A stretch of 64,000 bases of DNA from Acanthaster planci (Eukaryota > Echinodermata > Asteroidea > Valvatida > Acanthasteridae), in assembly GCF_001949145.1 (NCBI RefSeq), contig NW_019091373.1, positions 530,155-594,154 on the forward strand, written 5' to 3'. This document shows, piece after piece, positions 12,101 to 21,660 of this stretch (within the stretch, counting starts at the first letter, position 1; every line of letters begins with the position of its first letter). The notes beneath the pieces are model-generated. The model was not told the origin of the DNA and ran no database searches. It worked only from the letters and a program-made list of their open reading frames with translations. A program made the position numbers and the translations under genes.

Positions 12101-15100
12101 TGCACACTGTGAGGTTGGCATTAATTGGTTGCCGCCGCTGCTCACACCCATCGCTGTCAATAGGTGAGGACTGATTAGAAGGACAGAATGGTTTGGATTA
12201 CTTGTACACACGGGGAGGCTGTTGGTAATGGCAACAAGCAATGTGTCGGTTGAGCGAAACACCGAGAGTTTTTATTACACATGTATGTACTATCGCTGGC
12301 AATTTGTTCCACTGTAACGAGGATCCTTCCCGCCATACGGTACAGTGCTCAGTCACCTTGATTTTTTTTTCCTTCTGGTTGTTTGAATGGATGAAAAAGG
12401 TATTGAACAGGCTAGTCAGTGCTTGATTGGTTGCCTACTTCAGCCTTTTTATGGGCTGATTGGCTACAAGTTTTTGTCTGTTGGCCAGTTTGATGAAATG
12501 TATATTGAAAAGTGATTTTGGCTGGGGTCAAATGTTGTGTTTGGTTGCTACATGTACAGGGTACCCGTTGTTGTAGTTGAGTTCTATAACAGACTTACCT
12601 CCTACTTGTTAGCATTTTGTGGACACTTCAAAACTTCCGTTTCTTGGTTCGATATACATGTAAATTTCAGACTTAACATATTCTTCTCCATTTGTGTGTA
12701 TTCAGCCTAGCAGTGATTTACCGTACATGTATGTAATATGTCACTCACATTCAGTCTGTTGATTGACTTAGAGAACATCATGCTGGACATTTGTTTTAAC
12801 TGATTTTTTTTCTACCTACATGTATTTTGCACTGCAATCCATAGAGAATATGCCATAAGTGTCTCTGAAAAACTACTTGTACGCAAAGCTACTGAAGTAC
12901 ACGTACTTTACTATAAGGAAACTGCAAGGTACTGTGCATCCCTTCTTGTGTGAAGTGCAAAGTTTTCTGATGCCCAAATGAATCAGTCAAAAACCTCTTT
13001 TCATAAAGTGGAAGTTTGGAATACAAGAGATCTCTCAATATCAAATTGAAATTGTCTCAAAATTTTTTGAAATCAAGACACTACATGCTGTCTCTACAAC
13101 TGTACAGAATCTTTGCCTGCATTATGACACAAATACTGAATTCTTGAACTCTTTCCCTTGTTTTGCCTCATTTAAACATGTTCAGTGAATCCCCTAGTAG
13201 ACTAGATTTATTGTGCCTGAGGAAGCGGTCAGTGTTTGCGTGAAAGTCAACTGCTCAGTTTTCTTTGGAGGTCATGTGATGACGTGATAAAAAGCCTTTT
13301 CCTCTCTGAGCGATATCCAATGACTTTTGAAAAAGCTTTGCCAGTAGTGTTAACATTGTCACTTGGTTCATGGTCTCTGCTTTAGTATGTAATACATACC
13401 GTACAATTTCATGGCTTTTAATTACTACATGTATATACATGTATGTGTAGTGGCCAATGAACGAAGACACTGACACACATGTACATGTATTGTGAAATTA
13501 CCAACGTAGGACAGGTTATCTCAGTTGCTACGTGTAGAGCACTGGCCTGATTTCCTGGTTTAAATCTCACTCCAGGCAATTTGTATATTCAGTGTGATTT
13601 AAATAGCAGAAAGAAATTTTAAAGTGTGTACCGGTACCTAAACTTTCTGTGAAAGAGTGAGAGAAATATTTTGTATCAGTTACATGTATATTCTTTAACC
13701 CTAACAGTCCTCAGTCCTCCAACAGGTGAAGGATTGAAGACTGTTAGGGTTAATTATAGCGTTCTTTGTATAACTGCAAAGTTGCCGTAAGACTTGGAGA
13801 CTCATCCTACATGTCCATGTATACTCTACATGCACAGTTACATGTACCTGTTCATGTCCCTAAGTTGTATTTTAACCCTGTTAAAAATCACTAGAATGAG
13901 GAATGTGCCAAACTGTTATGCGTTGTTCATGTGCACTTTTTACAGCCAAGTACATGTACATTTATATTTACAAGATAAACGTCTTTAGGTCGCAATTGGT
14001 GATTTGGTGCCTATGTAAATATGAAACCTTGTGGAAAGTACATGAACATCATATTTCATTGGAGACCTCACCTGAAGCAAACAATCTTCTCCACCTAGAG
14101 TTGTTTGTTAGTTCTGTGCCATTAAGTCAGGAAGCACCCCTTGGCGTTTGATTATTGCAGTCTGTCTGTGTGTGAATCTAGGGGTCTGAGAGGAGCAGCT
14201 CATCACTGGTTGCCTGTATTGACAATGGATCATCTTGCTGCTTGAAGTTGAAGGTCGTAATTTAGTGCTCCCAGTCCCTGCTAATCCTGGTGCCGGGAGG
14301 AAGGCAATCAGCATAATACATGAGGCATGCTTTGTGATGGGTTGGAGATGATGGCAGTGACTAAACATGCTGGTGTCTTCTTTTGCCCACACTGTACATG
14401 TAGTGCTGTCAAGGAGGAGAAAAAGAGACGAAGATTTCAAATGCAATTACCCACAATATCGTAATATTCAATGATACTTAATTGGCTTGTTTAGGACCAG
14501 AACCTAGCTTTAAATAACTGCTCAGTGTACTTGATGTCAACACATGTAGACCCTACATGTATGTATGCAAATAAATATTATACAAATATTGACTGCTTCA
14601 ATTGGTGATGTAAAACTAGCCTCCCAAGGTGATCCATGAAGTCTTCTACTTGTCCAAAGCTAAGCTCCTGTGATCACCAAGGGAGGCTAGGTTTACTACA
14701 CCAAGAGATAAAGCTGACAATACACATACAGTGTACATGTACCTGTCTTGTAACACCCTTCTTACAGATTCTGCTTGATTTTATGATTAATTTCAATCGT
14801 ATGGTACGCTACTTTTAGGTAGTCTCCCTGGCAAGAAAATTTGCCAACTTGATTTAAATTTATGACCAGTTTCACAAAGTGAACCTCAAGGACATTTTTG
14901 CCTTAATCAGTTAATCTTTTATTTGGTGCTTTTGAAAGAGCTACATTTATCTGATGGACCTCGGACAGAAGGGACATCTTTTCTTATCTGTGATTGAAAG
15001 GAAGTGAATTTAGGCATTTGTGAATGTGCCTCTGATGGTCCATTCAATTACACCTTGCTTTTTGGTGGTGGGACCCCCCCACTCAAATTTTCACGACTAG

Positions 15101-18100
15101 GCAATTTTACGATCGTGTCATCTCCTATCCCTTCCCACTTGTGAGCAAGGATTGTAGCACTGTTTAAGTGGGTTGGACGGGGAGGCTACATCATTTAGGC
15201 ATTCGGGTCAGAAGAGCATATTGGACCCAAAGGCATTTGCACACAAGAGGCAATGCAGTATCATAGCCGGCTGCAGTAGATGTGTGGAACACCGTGTTGA
15301 ATATTCTTGTGCTTGTAAGTTGTGCAAACATGACATGTACTGCCCCTAAGCACTGTCACGCCCACACAAAATATCTTGCACAAAGGGTATAATCACAGGT
15401 AATCCTTTATGCAGATTAAGCTGAAAGGTTTAGTGATGAGTGGACATAAAACTTAAAAGTGACTCAACCTCAAGAGCTTAATGTATAATGTACATTTACC
15501 GGTATCTGTATGATGCCGGTAAAAACATGCCTACATTTTTAATGCGTAGCAAGGAACTACCCTTCAACTTTGTAAGTACTGTTTTAAGGATCGAGTCATT
15601 TGTCCCTTTCTTCTCTGAAAATACTGCATAATATTATGTTCATCTACACGTACAAGTGGAGTGAAATTATATTGTGAAGAAATAAAGTTCTCTCTCCTCA
15701 TTCTGGCTTCTTGCAAGCTATGTAAACCCCCCCTCCCCCCAAACAAAAAGAGGAAAGCTCAAAACATGAAATTTGAAATTCATTTACTCTCCATAATTTT
15801 TTTCTTTACAAATAGAATATGACCTCAGATTTATATGTAAACTTTCTTTTCTGGCTTCTTGCAGCTTCTTGCTTCTAATAAATCCCCCTGCCCAAAAGGA
15901 AAGTCTCACAAAATAGATTTTTAGAATAAATAGGTCATCCATATTTTTATGAACAACTTCTGAAATCCAAAGTTCTTTTTAGGACTTATACAAATTTTTT
16001 AAATGCTCAGTACTTGGGCATAAAACAGTGATAACGGAGTTTTGGCACAAAGAAACAAAGAAGTTGTGAATTTACTGGTATACACGTATCTTTGTTCTGT
16101 GGGCCCTTAAGTCCCCAATTCCTTGGGAGAATCTTCTGAGGGTGTCTGTGCATTCCGGTATTCAATAACTTTCAACCTACAGGTAATAGTGTCAGCTTAG
16201 TTAGTTCTTGCCTGGTCATTGGATGAACTTCCATGGTTTCTCTTGTTGATCAAACAGGACAACAGCGGTCTGCCCCATCATTGACGTGATCGACAACCAG
16301 AACTACAGAGTATACCCTCAGGGCACAGGTGACCAGGACCGAGGAGGGTTTGACTGGAGCCTTTACTGGAAACACTTCCCCCTCCCGGAGTTTGAGAAAA
16401 CGCGGAGAAAATATGAGACGGAGCCCTACAGGTAATGGTGATCTTCTTATGAACAGTACGGAAATCGACATTTTTGGGAAGAATTTACATGTACCAGTAC
16501 ATCTTTTGGCACTCCACTCATTCAGACTTACACCTTTTTTAGTGCAGATAACAGTTTCTCATCTGTTACCTTTTTTTATGTCATCGTAGGTAGAAAACCA
16601 CCGTACAAAGTCATGTTCAATTTGACATTCCTTTTTTTTTTCTCCTGTCTTCGTTGCATGCTTGAATAGCATGAGTTATAATTTATTGGGGCACTGCTGT
16701 GTGTCTTTGTTGTTGAGGCATTTTGGGAGAAGTGGAGCTCCCATGTACATGTACAATGTGTGTATTCTCAAGTAATGCACCTGTCTGAATAAATGTGCTT
16801 GGGAAGTTTCCTCAATCACAGATGTTTGTAGTCGTGGTTCATTTGTTTTTCCAAGAAAAAGTTACCATCGGTTGTGCACAAAAAATTTCAAACTTTAATT
16901 GGCAAAGTTTTTAGAGAGTAAAAAACAGCCCAAGTGGGTAGACCAACGATATGCTCATGGAGACGAAACTTTTTTTCTAAACTTCCTTGGAATTAAAAAA
17001 AAAGACTTGCACAGGTGTAACTTGTTTCTGTCCTTGTTACTTGATTTCTGCACTCGTCTTCTCAGATCACCGGCGATGGCAGGAGGCCTGTTTGCCATGG
17101 ATCGCAAGTTTTTCTTTGAGCTCGGAGCCTATGATGAGGGACTAGAAATCTGGGGAGGAGAAAACTTTGAACTGTCCTTCAAGGTAGATTTGAAGATGAG
17201 CTGAGCTGAAGATGGATACAGGGGCACAAAGGCATTTTTGTTATTCTGTTGTTCCTCAAGTTCTAATGTCCATATTTCTTGTCATGTTCATGAAAATTGA
17301 TCAACATCATTGATCAGTGGTTCAGGATTGTATACTTTAATCAAGGTTTCATCAAGATATCTAAAACTGTGCTGTTCTGGTCATTCTACAATACATATAT
17401 ACATGTATGTATACATTGTAGCCATATGTGTGAATTCTGCCGGCAAAATGGGGCCCAACCAAACAAATGAGGCACAAATTGCCAGAGCCACATTTGACCT
17501 GACCTTTAAAAGAATCTTGCACAACGTAAATTAATAGAAACCCTCACCATGTTCACCAGCATATACTACCCACTTTCATCAAGATGCCAAATTACATTGG
17601 TGATGTATCAAATAAAGAGCGCAGTTTGTTCATTCTAATGTAAACTAAAGTACTCAAACAATTGGCTTTAACCACTTCCTGCCGGAGACTCCGGGATTGG
17701 AAATGTATGGTTTATATGCATGGCCGGGGTCTCCGAACTCGGACAAAGGAAACAGGGCCCTGTAACAAAAGACTGTACTCCGAACAAAAGACCAGGCTGC
17801 TGGGCATTACCAACATTTTTCACTCTCCAAAGTGGTGATAATCAAGCCTTGTTTTGAAACTGTTTACCAGGGTTTGGGGCATTGAGAGCAAGCGGATTAC
17901 CACCGGGGACAAAAGCGCTCCACCTCCACAGCGATGAGCCACACAGCACCGCTGCACACTAATCTGGCCCCTATTGAAAAGAGGTCAGCAGTGCACTGAG
18001 CCAGATTCATGAACAAAAGAGAGTTATATAATACCGCACAATCTGGGCTCTGTTTACAAGGCTGCAGGCCTGGCTGAAATACTCGGGTGTGNNNNNNGAC

Positions 18101-21100
18101 TCATTTGCAGGATCTGGTCACATATGTCAATTTCCACCATTGTCTCCAAGCATAGTGAGACAGCTCCAGCAAATACCCCAGGTAACCAGTGCTCACTCTA
18201 TCTGTACTCTCCATCAAACAGGACATATCTTGTGGTCTATATCTCATCAGGCAATCAGACCATCCAAGGTTCCCAGCCACGGTTTGCAGTGCATATGCCC
18301 TTTTAAAGGGAGCCAGTGATGAAGCCATGTTCAGTAGGCTGGGTTTCATTTTTATCTCACAATAGACAAGTCCAGTGTCATTGTATGAATAGATACTTCG
18401 GACAAGTTAAGCTTGAACATAAGCGAGTTACAGGTCATATTTGTACTTGTTCATTTTCAAAATAAACACTGTAAACTGCACTACTGTAACTACACAGCTT
18501 ATAAAATGTCATCACTGTTACTGTAAAAAATGGAGTAAGGCTGACGATTGATATTCAATCACAGTTTATGCATATGTATTCATTTTTCAAGTTGTCCTTT
18601 ATTTTGACCAATTCATTTGAAAAAAGGTGCAATTCGGTAAGTGTATTAAAGTTATTTTTTGCAGGATCTTTATTTTGATTAGTGTGGTTCCTGTCCCCCA
18701 GATATGGATGTGTGGCGGTTCTCTCATCTGGGTCCCCTGCTCCAGAGTAGGCCATGTTTATAGAATTCTTGGTAGGGTACCATACTCGTCTCCAAACGGA
18801 AGCATGATGATGTTAAGTGAAAGGGTAAGAATTAAAAAAAAAAGACCAAAAATGCAAATGATTGAATTTGTTTTGTTTTGCTCTATCCTGCTACAGTTGT
18901 GGATGTGTGGGGGCTCACTGCTGTGGGTACCCTGCTCACGTGTTGGTCATGTGTATAGAATTCATGGTAAGGTACCATACTCGGCACCAAACGGTAGCAT
19001 GATGATGACTAGTGAGAGGGTAAGAAAGTCTCCATCCAGTGGATGTTGAATTTGCTTGTGTACTTTACTGTTGGTGGTGGTGGGTACTGCTGCTCTCTCT
19101 TTTTTTTTGGTTAACAAACTTCTTGGAGTCGCTGGTTGTAGTGTAGCCTTCCTTTGCTTGAGGCAGAAAGGGTCAGCTGCTTCTAGCTGCTTCGGGCTGC
19201 TTGCTGCAAAGATCTTGACAAATTTTCAGTGACCATGGGGGCCATACTTCTCCTCTAGTCATTAGTCAGTATTCTACTGCATCTTTATATGGATACTGTA
19301 CATTCAGCAATCTCTCATTGACAGCGGAAGCAATGTGCCAGCTGTTGTATTGTGGTAAATGAATGACCCTTGATGGGTTTTTTGGGAGCGGTAGAGGGCA
19401 CAGTGCCTCTGCCATGACTGAGAGGTTTCCTGAAGGTGCAGGTGTCTTATCCTGAAGTTGCAGGTGTCTTATGCACATATTGGTCTAAGGTACATTTCTT
19501 GATTTCAATATTAACATCACATTCAGCACTGTATGCTTTCTCTGTGTTTTTCTAATTGACTCTCATCTCAACAAGCGCTTTAGTTAAAATTGTCTGAATT
19601 CACATTTGCATAGCTAATTTGGCATGTTTTTTTATGCTTTGAGGCCAGATGCCCTGATGTCAGTTAAACTTTTAAGGAAATCATGGTGTTGTTAAGGCCT
19701 GAAAATAGAATAAGGCCTTAAAATAGACCTGAAAACTAATTGGTTTTAAAATCTGATGTTTGAGATGCCTAAAAGAAATGACTTCTCTCTCTGTATCCAG
19801 AATCTCAAGCGAGTTGTGGAAGTCTGGTTTGATGACTACAAGGAGTATTTCTACCGCAGTAAGCCCGAGGCCATGTTGGTCTCGGTGGGCGACCTGGAGA
19901 AACAGCTGGCTTTCCGTCGGAGGATGAAATGCCGGTCTTTCACCTGGTACATGTCAGAGATTGCACCGGACATTGTGGACAAGTATCCCTTGCCAGCTGC
20001 CAATATACAGTGGGGAGAGGTTGGTTGTCTATGCTGTCTGTACTCGAGGTTGAACTCTTGTTGAACCGGCTATTTTGGAAAGTTTTTGTACTTTTGTGAA
20101 GTAGCTGTCATGATGAAGCTTTTAAAATTTTGTTTTGCAGTCGTTGTTGGGTAATTGAATGTAATCTCATTAGGCCTTGCCAAACATCCTTTTTTGTTTT
20201 TCAGATCTTACAAGTGTTTTTTTTTTCATTTGAAATGGAATTTTAGAATTACTGTTTAAGAAAGAAGCTGTCCTTATTTTAAGCACTGTCAAAAGTGGGT
20301 TGCCTGAAAAAAGGCTCTGGGGAAAAAAGAAATGAAGAGGAGAAAAGGAGAGGAATAATTAACTTGAATTCAATCTTTTTAGAAATTCACTCAAAGTACA
20401 AGTGGCTTCTAACCACTTTGAAGATTGCACGAACGCATGTTCTCATGCAGGTTAAAACGGCTGGTGCCCGTCTGTGTGTGGACTCAATGGGCCAGAAGGA
20501 TGGTGGCAAGATAGGCATGTCGTACTGCCATGGTGCTGGCGGGAACCAACTCTTTAGACTAACGGAAGATGGCCAGTTCCGTATTCACGACCAGTGTGCC
20601 TACAAATCCTCTTCCGACATCAGGTTACGACGGTGCGACACAACCAAGTACCACTGGGCTTACAATACGGTATGCAGCATTAAATACTTGAACTCAGGTC
20701 ATCTTGAGATTAGAACAACCAATATAGTTTCCATTATGCTCAGTGATGCTAATGAGTTACTCTGCTATACTTTGGTGAAGAGCTTTATCTACTGATGGCA
20801 CCATGCAAGGAGTCAGAGCGTTTCCTCTGAATGCATTGTCTTGTTTCTGTTCTTGGAGAACGCCACACAACGTAATAATACCCTGCTGTATCTGACTTCA
20901 TTATGGCTTGAAATGACACATGTCCATGGAAGTGACTTGCTAGCATCTGCACCTTCTTTTTGGCAGCACCCAAGCTACTCAGATATGGTCTAATCCCCCT
21001 GTGATGAGGTTTCTATCAGAATCGTTCCTTCCAAGAAAGTTGTTCATTTAAAACCTCAAAATCTCTTGCAAGTACATTTTCATCTTGGGTTTTTTTTTTC

Positions 21101-21251
21101 CTGTCAGGACACTCAAGCACTTTATATAGCAGACCAGAATCTTTGTCTGGATCACAGAGCAACCAGCAAAGAGCTTTTTATGATGACGTGCGATCCGGCA
21201 AAGAAGACGCAACATTGGGAAATCTCCTCCAAGGGCCTCAAGCATCACTGA
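3167..21251 (+). CDS. GALNT7: Polypeptide N-acetylgalactosaminyltransferase 7-like, complete split gene
   Basis: This Golgi type II membrane enzyme transfers GalNAc from UDP-GalNAc to Ser/Thr; GALNT7 family members prefer already glycosylated acceptors. Coding exons: 3167-3349, 6061-6362, 9045-9211, 11950-12163, 16258-16431, 17066-17183, 18702-18824 or 18897-19019, 19801-20019, 20451-20669, 21108-21251. All phases join, giving about 620 residues (human GALNT7 has 657). Residues 9-28 are a signal anchor after a basic start, followed by a stem. The GT-A domain has [10 protein letters not shown], the metal-binding DAH at 268-270, WGGEN at 376-380, and the third metal ligand His404 in exon 7. The last two exons encode a ricin-B lectin domain; its alpha repeat has CVD and its gamma repeat CLD, but the beta repeat lacks the Asp. 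Phrases such as [18 protein letters not shown] and [10 protein letters not shown] point to GALNT7 rather than other GALNTs. The start ATG has a good context (AGAAATGG). An upstream untranslated exon is possible. Confidence 0.93.
7180..7315. mobile_element. Possible TTAA-bounded MITE
   Basis: TTAA at 7180-7183 and 7312-7315 bracket 128 bp whose ends are loosely inverted: the left has CCCTAGTGCGAT, and the right, read in reverse, has CCCTATTAGAGTGCGAT. TTAA duplication is typical of piggyBac-type elements. The arms are poorly matched, so this is tentative. Confidence 0.25.
8161..8340. mobile_element. Possible terminal fragment of a dispersed DNA repeat
   Basis: The sequence starting CACTACTCAAAAAAGGTTAAGG resembles the ends of widespread animal DNA repeats beginning CACTGCTCAAAAAA. 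No partner end or target duplication was found in this window, so this rests on a resemblance only. Confidence 0.2.
11191..11563. mobile_element. MITE with about 40-bp imperfect terminal inverted repeats
   Basis: The left end 11191-11230 (TTAGCGCCGTCTACGCAT then ATCCGCATCGAAACCGAGGCT) is mirrored by 11521-11563 read in reverse (TTAGCGTCAATCTGCGCA then CTTCCGCATTTGAAAAC). The pair brackets about 290 bp without transposase coding. CpG content is higher than in the surrounding intron. Just beyond the right end lies a short palindrome, TGACGC-TAAAA-GCGTCA. It sits in GALNT7 intron 3. The target duplication is unclear. Confidence 0.6.
13516..13584 (+). mobile_element. Degraded tRNA-derived SINE head
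   Basis: GTTATCTCAGTTGCTACGTG then TAGAGCACTGGCCTG matches a tRNA A-box and anticodon arm (compare GTAGCTCAGTTGG...AGAGCACTGGCCTG). It is followed 8 bases later by GGTTTAAATCTC, a mutated B box (GGTTCGAATCC). The cloverleaf is broken, with an oversized D loop, so it is not a functional tRNA. It lies in GALNT7 intron 4. The tail of the SINE was not defined. Confidence 0.6.
13694..13753. repeat. Palindromic hairpin, copy 2, flanked by TTAA
   Basis: TTAACCCTAACAGTC (13694 on) is exactly mirrored by GACTGTTAGGGTTAA, with further pairing inward (CTCAGTCCTCC against GAAGGATTGAA) around the loop AACAGGT. Stem plus loop is about 60 bp. Arms and loop are homologous to 1832-1884. The outer TTAA on both sides could be a piggyBac-type target duplication. 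Confidence 0.65.
14611..14693. repeat. Inverted repeat hairpin in GALNT7 intron 4
   Basis: CTAGCCTCCCAAGGTGATC near 14615 pairs with GATCACCAAGGGAGGCTAG near 14672. The arms are about 19 bp with one or two mismatches, and the loop is about 38 nt. Outer bases AAAC/GTTT extend the pairing. No second copy was seen in the window. Confidence 0.55.
15690..15960 (+). repeat. Diverged tandem duplication of about 140 bp
   Basis: The order TCTGGCTTCTTGCA...CCCCCT...CCCAAA...AGGAAAG...CTCA...AAA...ATTT occurs at about 15700 and again at about 15850. An AT-rich linker has the same character in each unit. No coding potential was seen. It is an old local duplication in GALNT7 intron 4. Confidence 0.4.
17640..18091. 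other. GC-richer intronic block with a stem-loop beside an assembly gap
   Basis: CGGAGACTCCGG near 17683 and CCGGGGTCTCCG near 17726 pair as an imperfect stem. The block up to 18091 is visibly richer in GC than the neighbouring intron. It ends at six N (18092-18097). No exon phase or protein similarity was recognised. It may be a repeat copy that disturbed assembly. Confidence 0.35.
18092..18097. other. Assembly gap, 6 N
   Basis: Six undetermined bases in GALNT7 intron 6. Protein readings running through them are not evidence of coding. Confidence 0.99.
18702..18824 (+). CDS. GALNT7: GALNT7 exon 7a, first of two tandem alternative exons
   Basis: A 123-nt, 41-codon, phase 0-0 exon with acceptor CCCCCAG and donor GTAAGA. 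It encodes [18 protein letters not shown] and then [18 protein letters not shown]. It carries the His that is the third Mn ligand in GalNAc-transferases, and the segment equivalent to the catalytic flexible loop. It joins in frame to exon 6 (ends 17183) and exon 8 (starts 19801). It is 35/41 identical in protein and 99/123 in DNA to exon 7b, only 72 nt downstream. Confidence 0.9.
18897..19019 (+). CDS. GALNT7: GALNT7 exon 7b, second tandem alternative exon
   Basis: Same length (123 nt) and phase (0-0) as exon 7a, with acceptor GCTACAG and donor GTAAGA. It encodes [18 protein letters not shown] and then [18 protein letters not shown]. Six residues differ from 7a: I1L, I9L, L23H, R25K, S30A and L38T. 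At least four of these lie in or beside the flexible loop. A further 12 codons differ only synonymously, so both copies look to be kept under selection. Including both exons would also stay in frame but would duplicate the loop. Confidence 0.88.
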
Positions 21252-21660
21252 TGTTTTGTCTCTAGCAGTTGGCCTCTCCATCTCGTTGGTTTGTCAAGAG
21301 GAAGTGCGTAAGTGGAGATGCCTGGAGAGTGAAATGGTCCGTGAACATGTTATGTTAACATGAGCCTGGTTTATTTGGAGAAGTTAACAGTGACGTTTAC
21401 ATGTGCTGTTACATATACATGCACAGTACTAGGCTTTTCCTTGGCTTGGCACATCAAGGTGTGGGGCCATTTGGAATCACTATTGACAGTGTTGATTATT
21501 GTATTCCACAAGTTCATATTAGAAGGTATATTTTACTACATTCATTCCAAAATTCGAATCCCAAATTCCAGCCAGTTGTAAATATTGCTGATGTCAGCAT
21601 TGATGCTGTTTGTATGCAATAGTTTGGTTAATAATATACAATAGTAAAGAATAAAGAAAA
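21252..21660 (+). other. GALNT7 3' UTR with polyadenylation signal
   Basis: AATAAA at 21650-21655 lies about 400 nt after the TGA at 21249-21251, and a second AATAAA occurs near 21702. No other coding exon follows on this strand, so this is the likely transcript end. Longer 3' UTR forms cannot be excluded, because more AATAAA words occur near 24440. Confidence 0.5.

Noticed and set aside
18098-18350. Open frames after the small gap, considered as an extra GALNT7 exon or nested gene
   Set aside because: No splice phase fits between exons 6 and 7, which already join in frame, and no protein similarity was recognised.
19020-19800. Search for a third copy of the GALNT7 alternative exon
   Set aside because: No further TGGATGTGTGG-type sequence with splice sites was seen between exon 7b and exon 8, or in 17184-18701.
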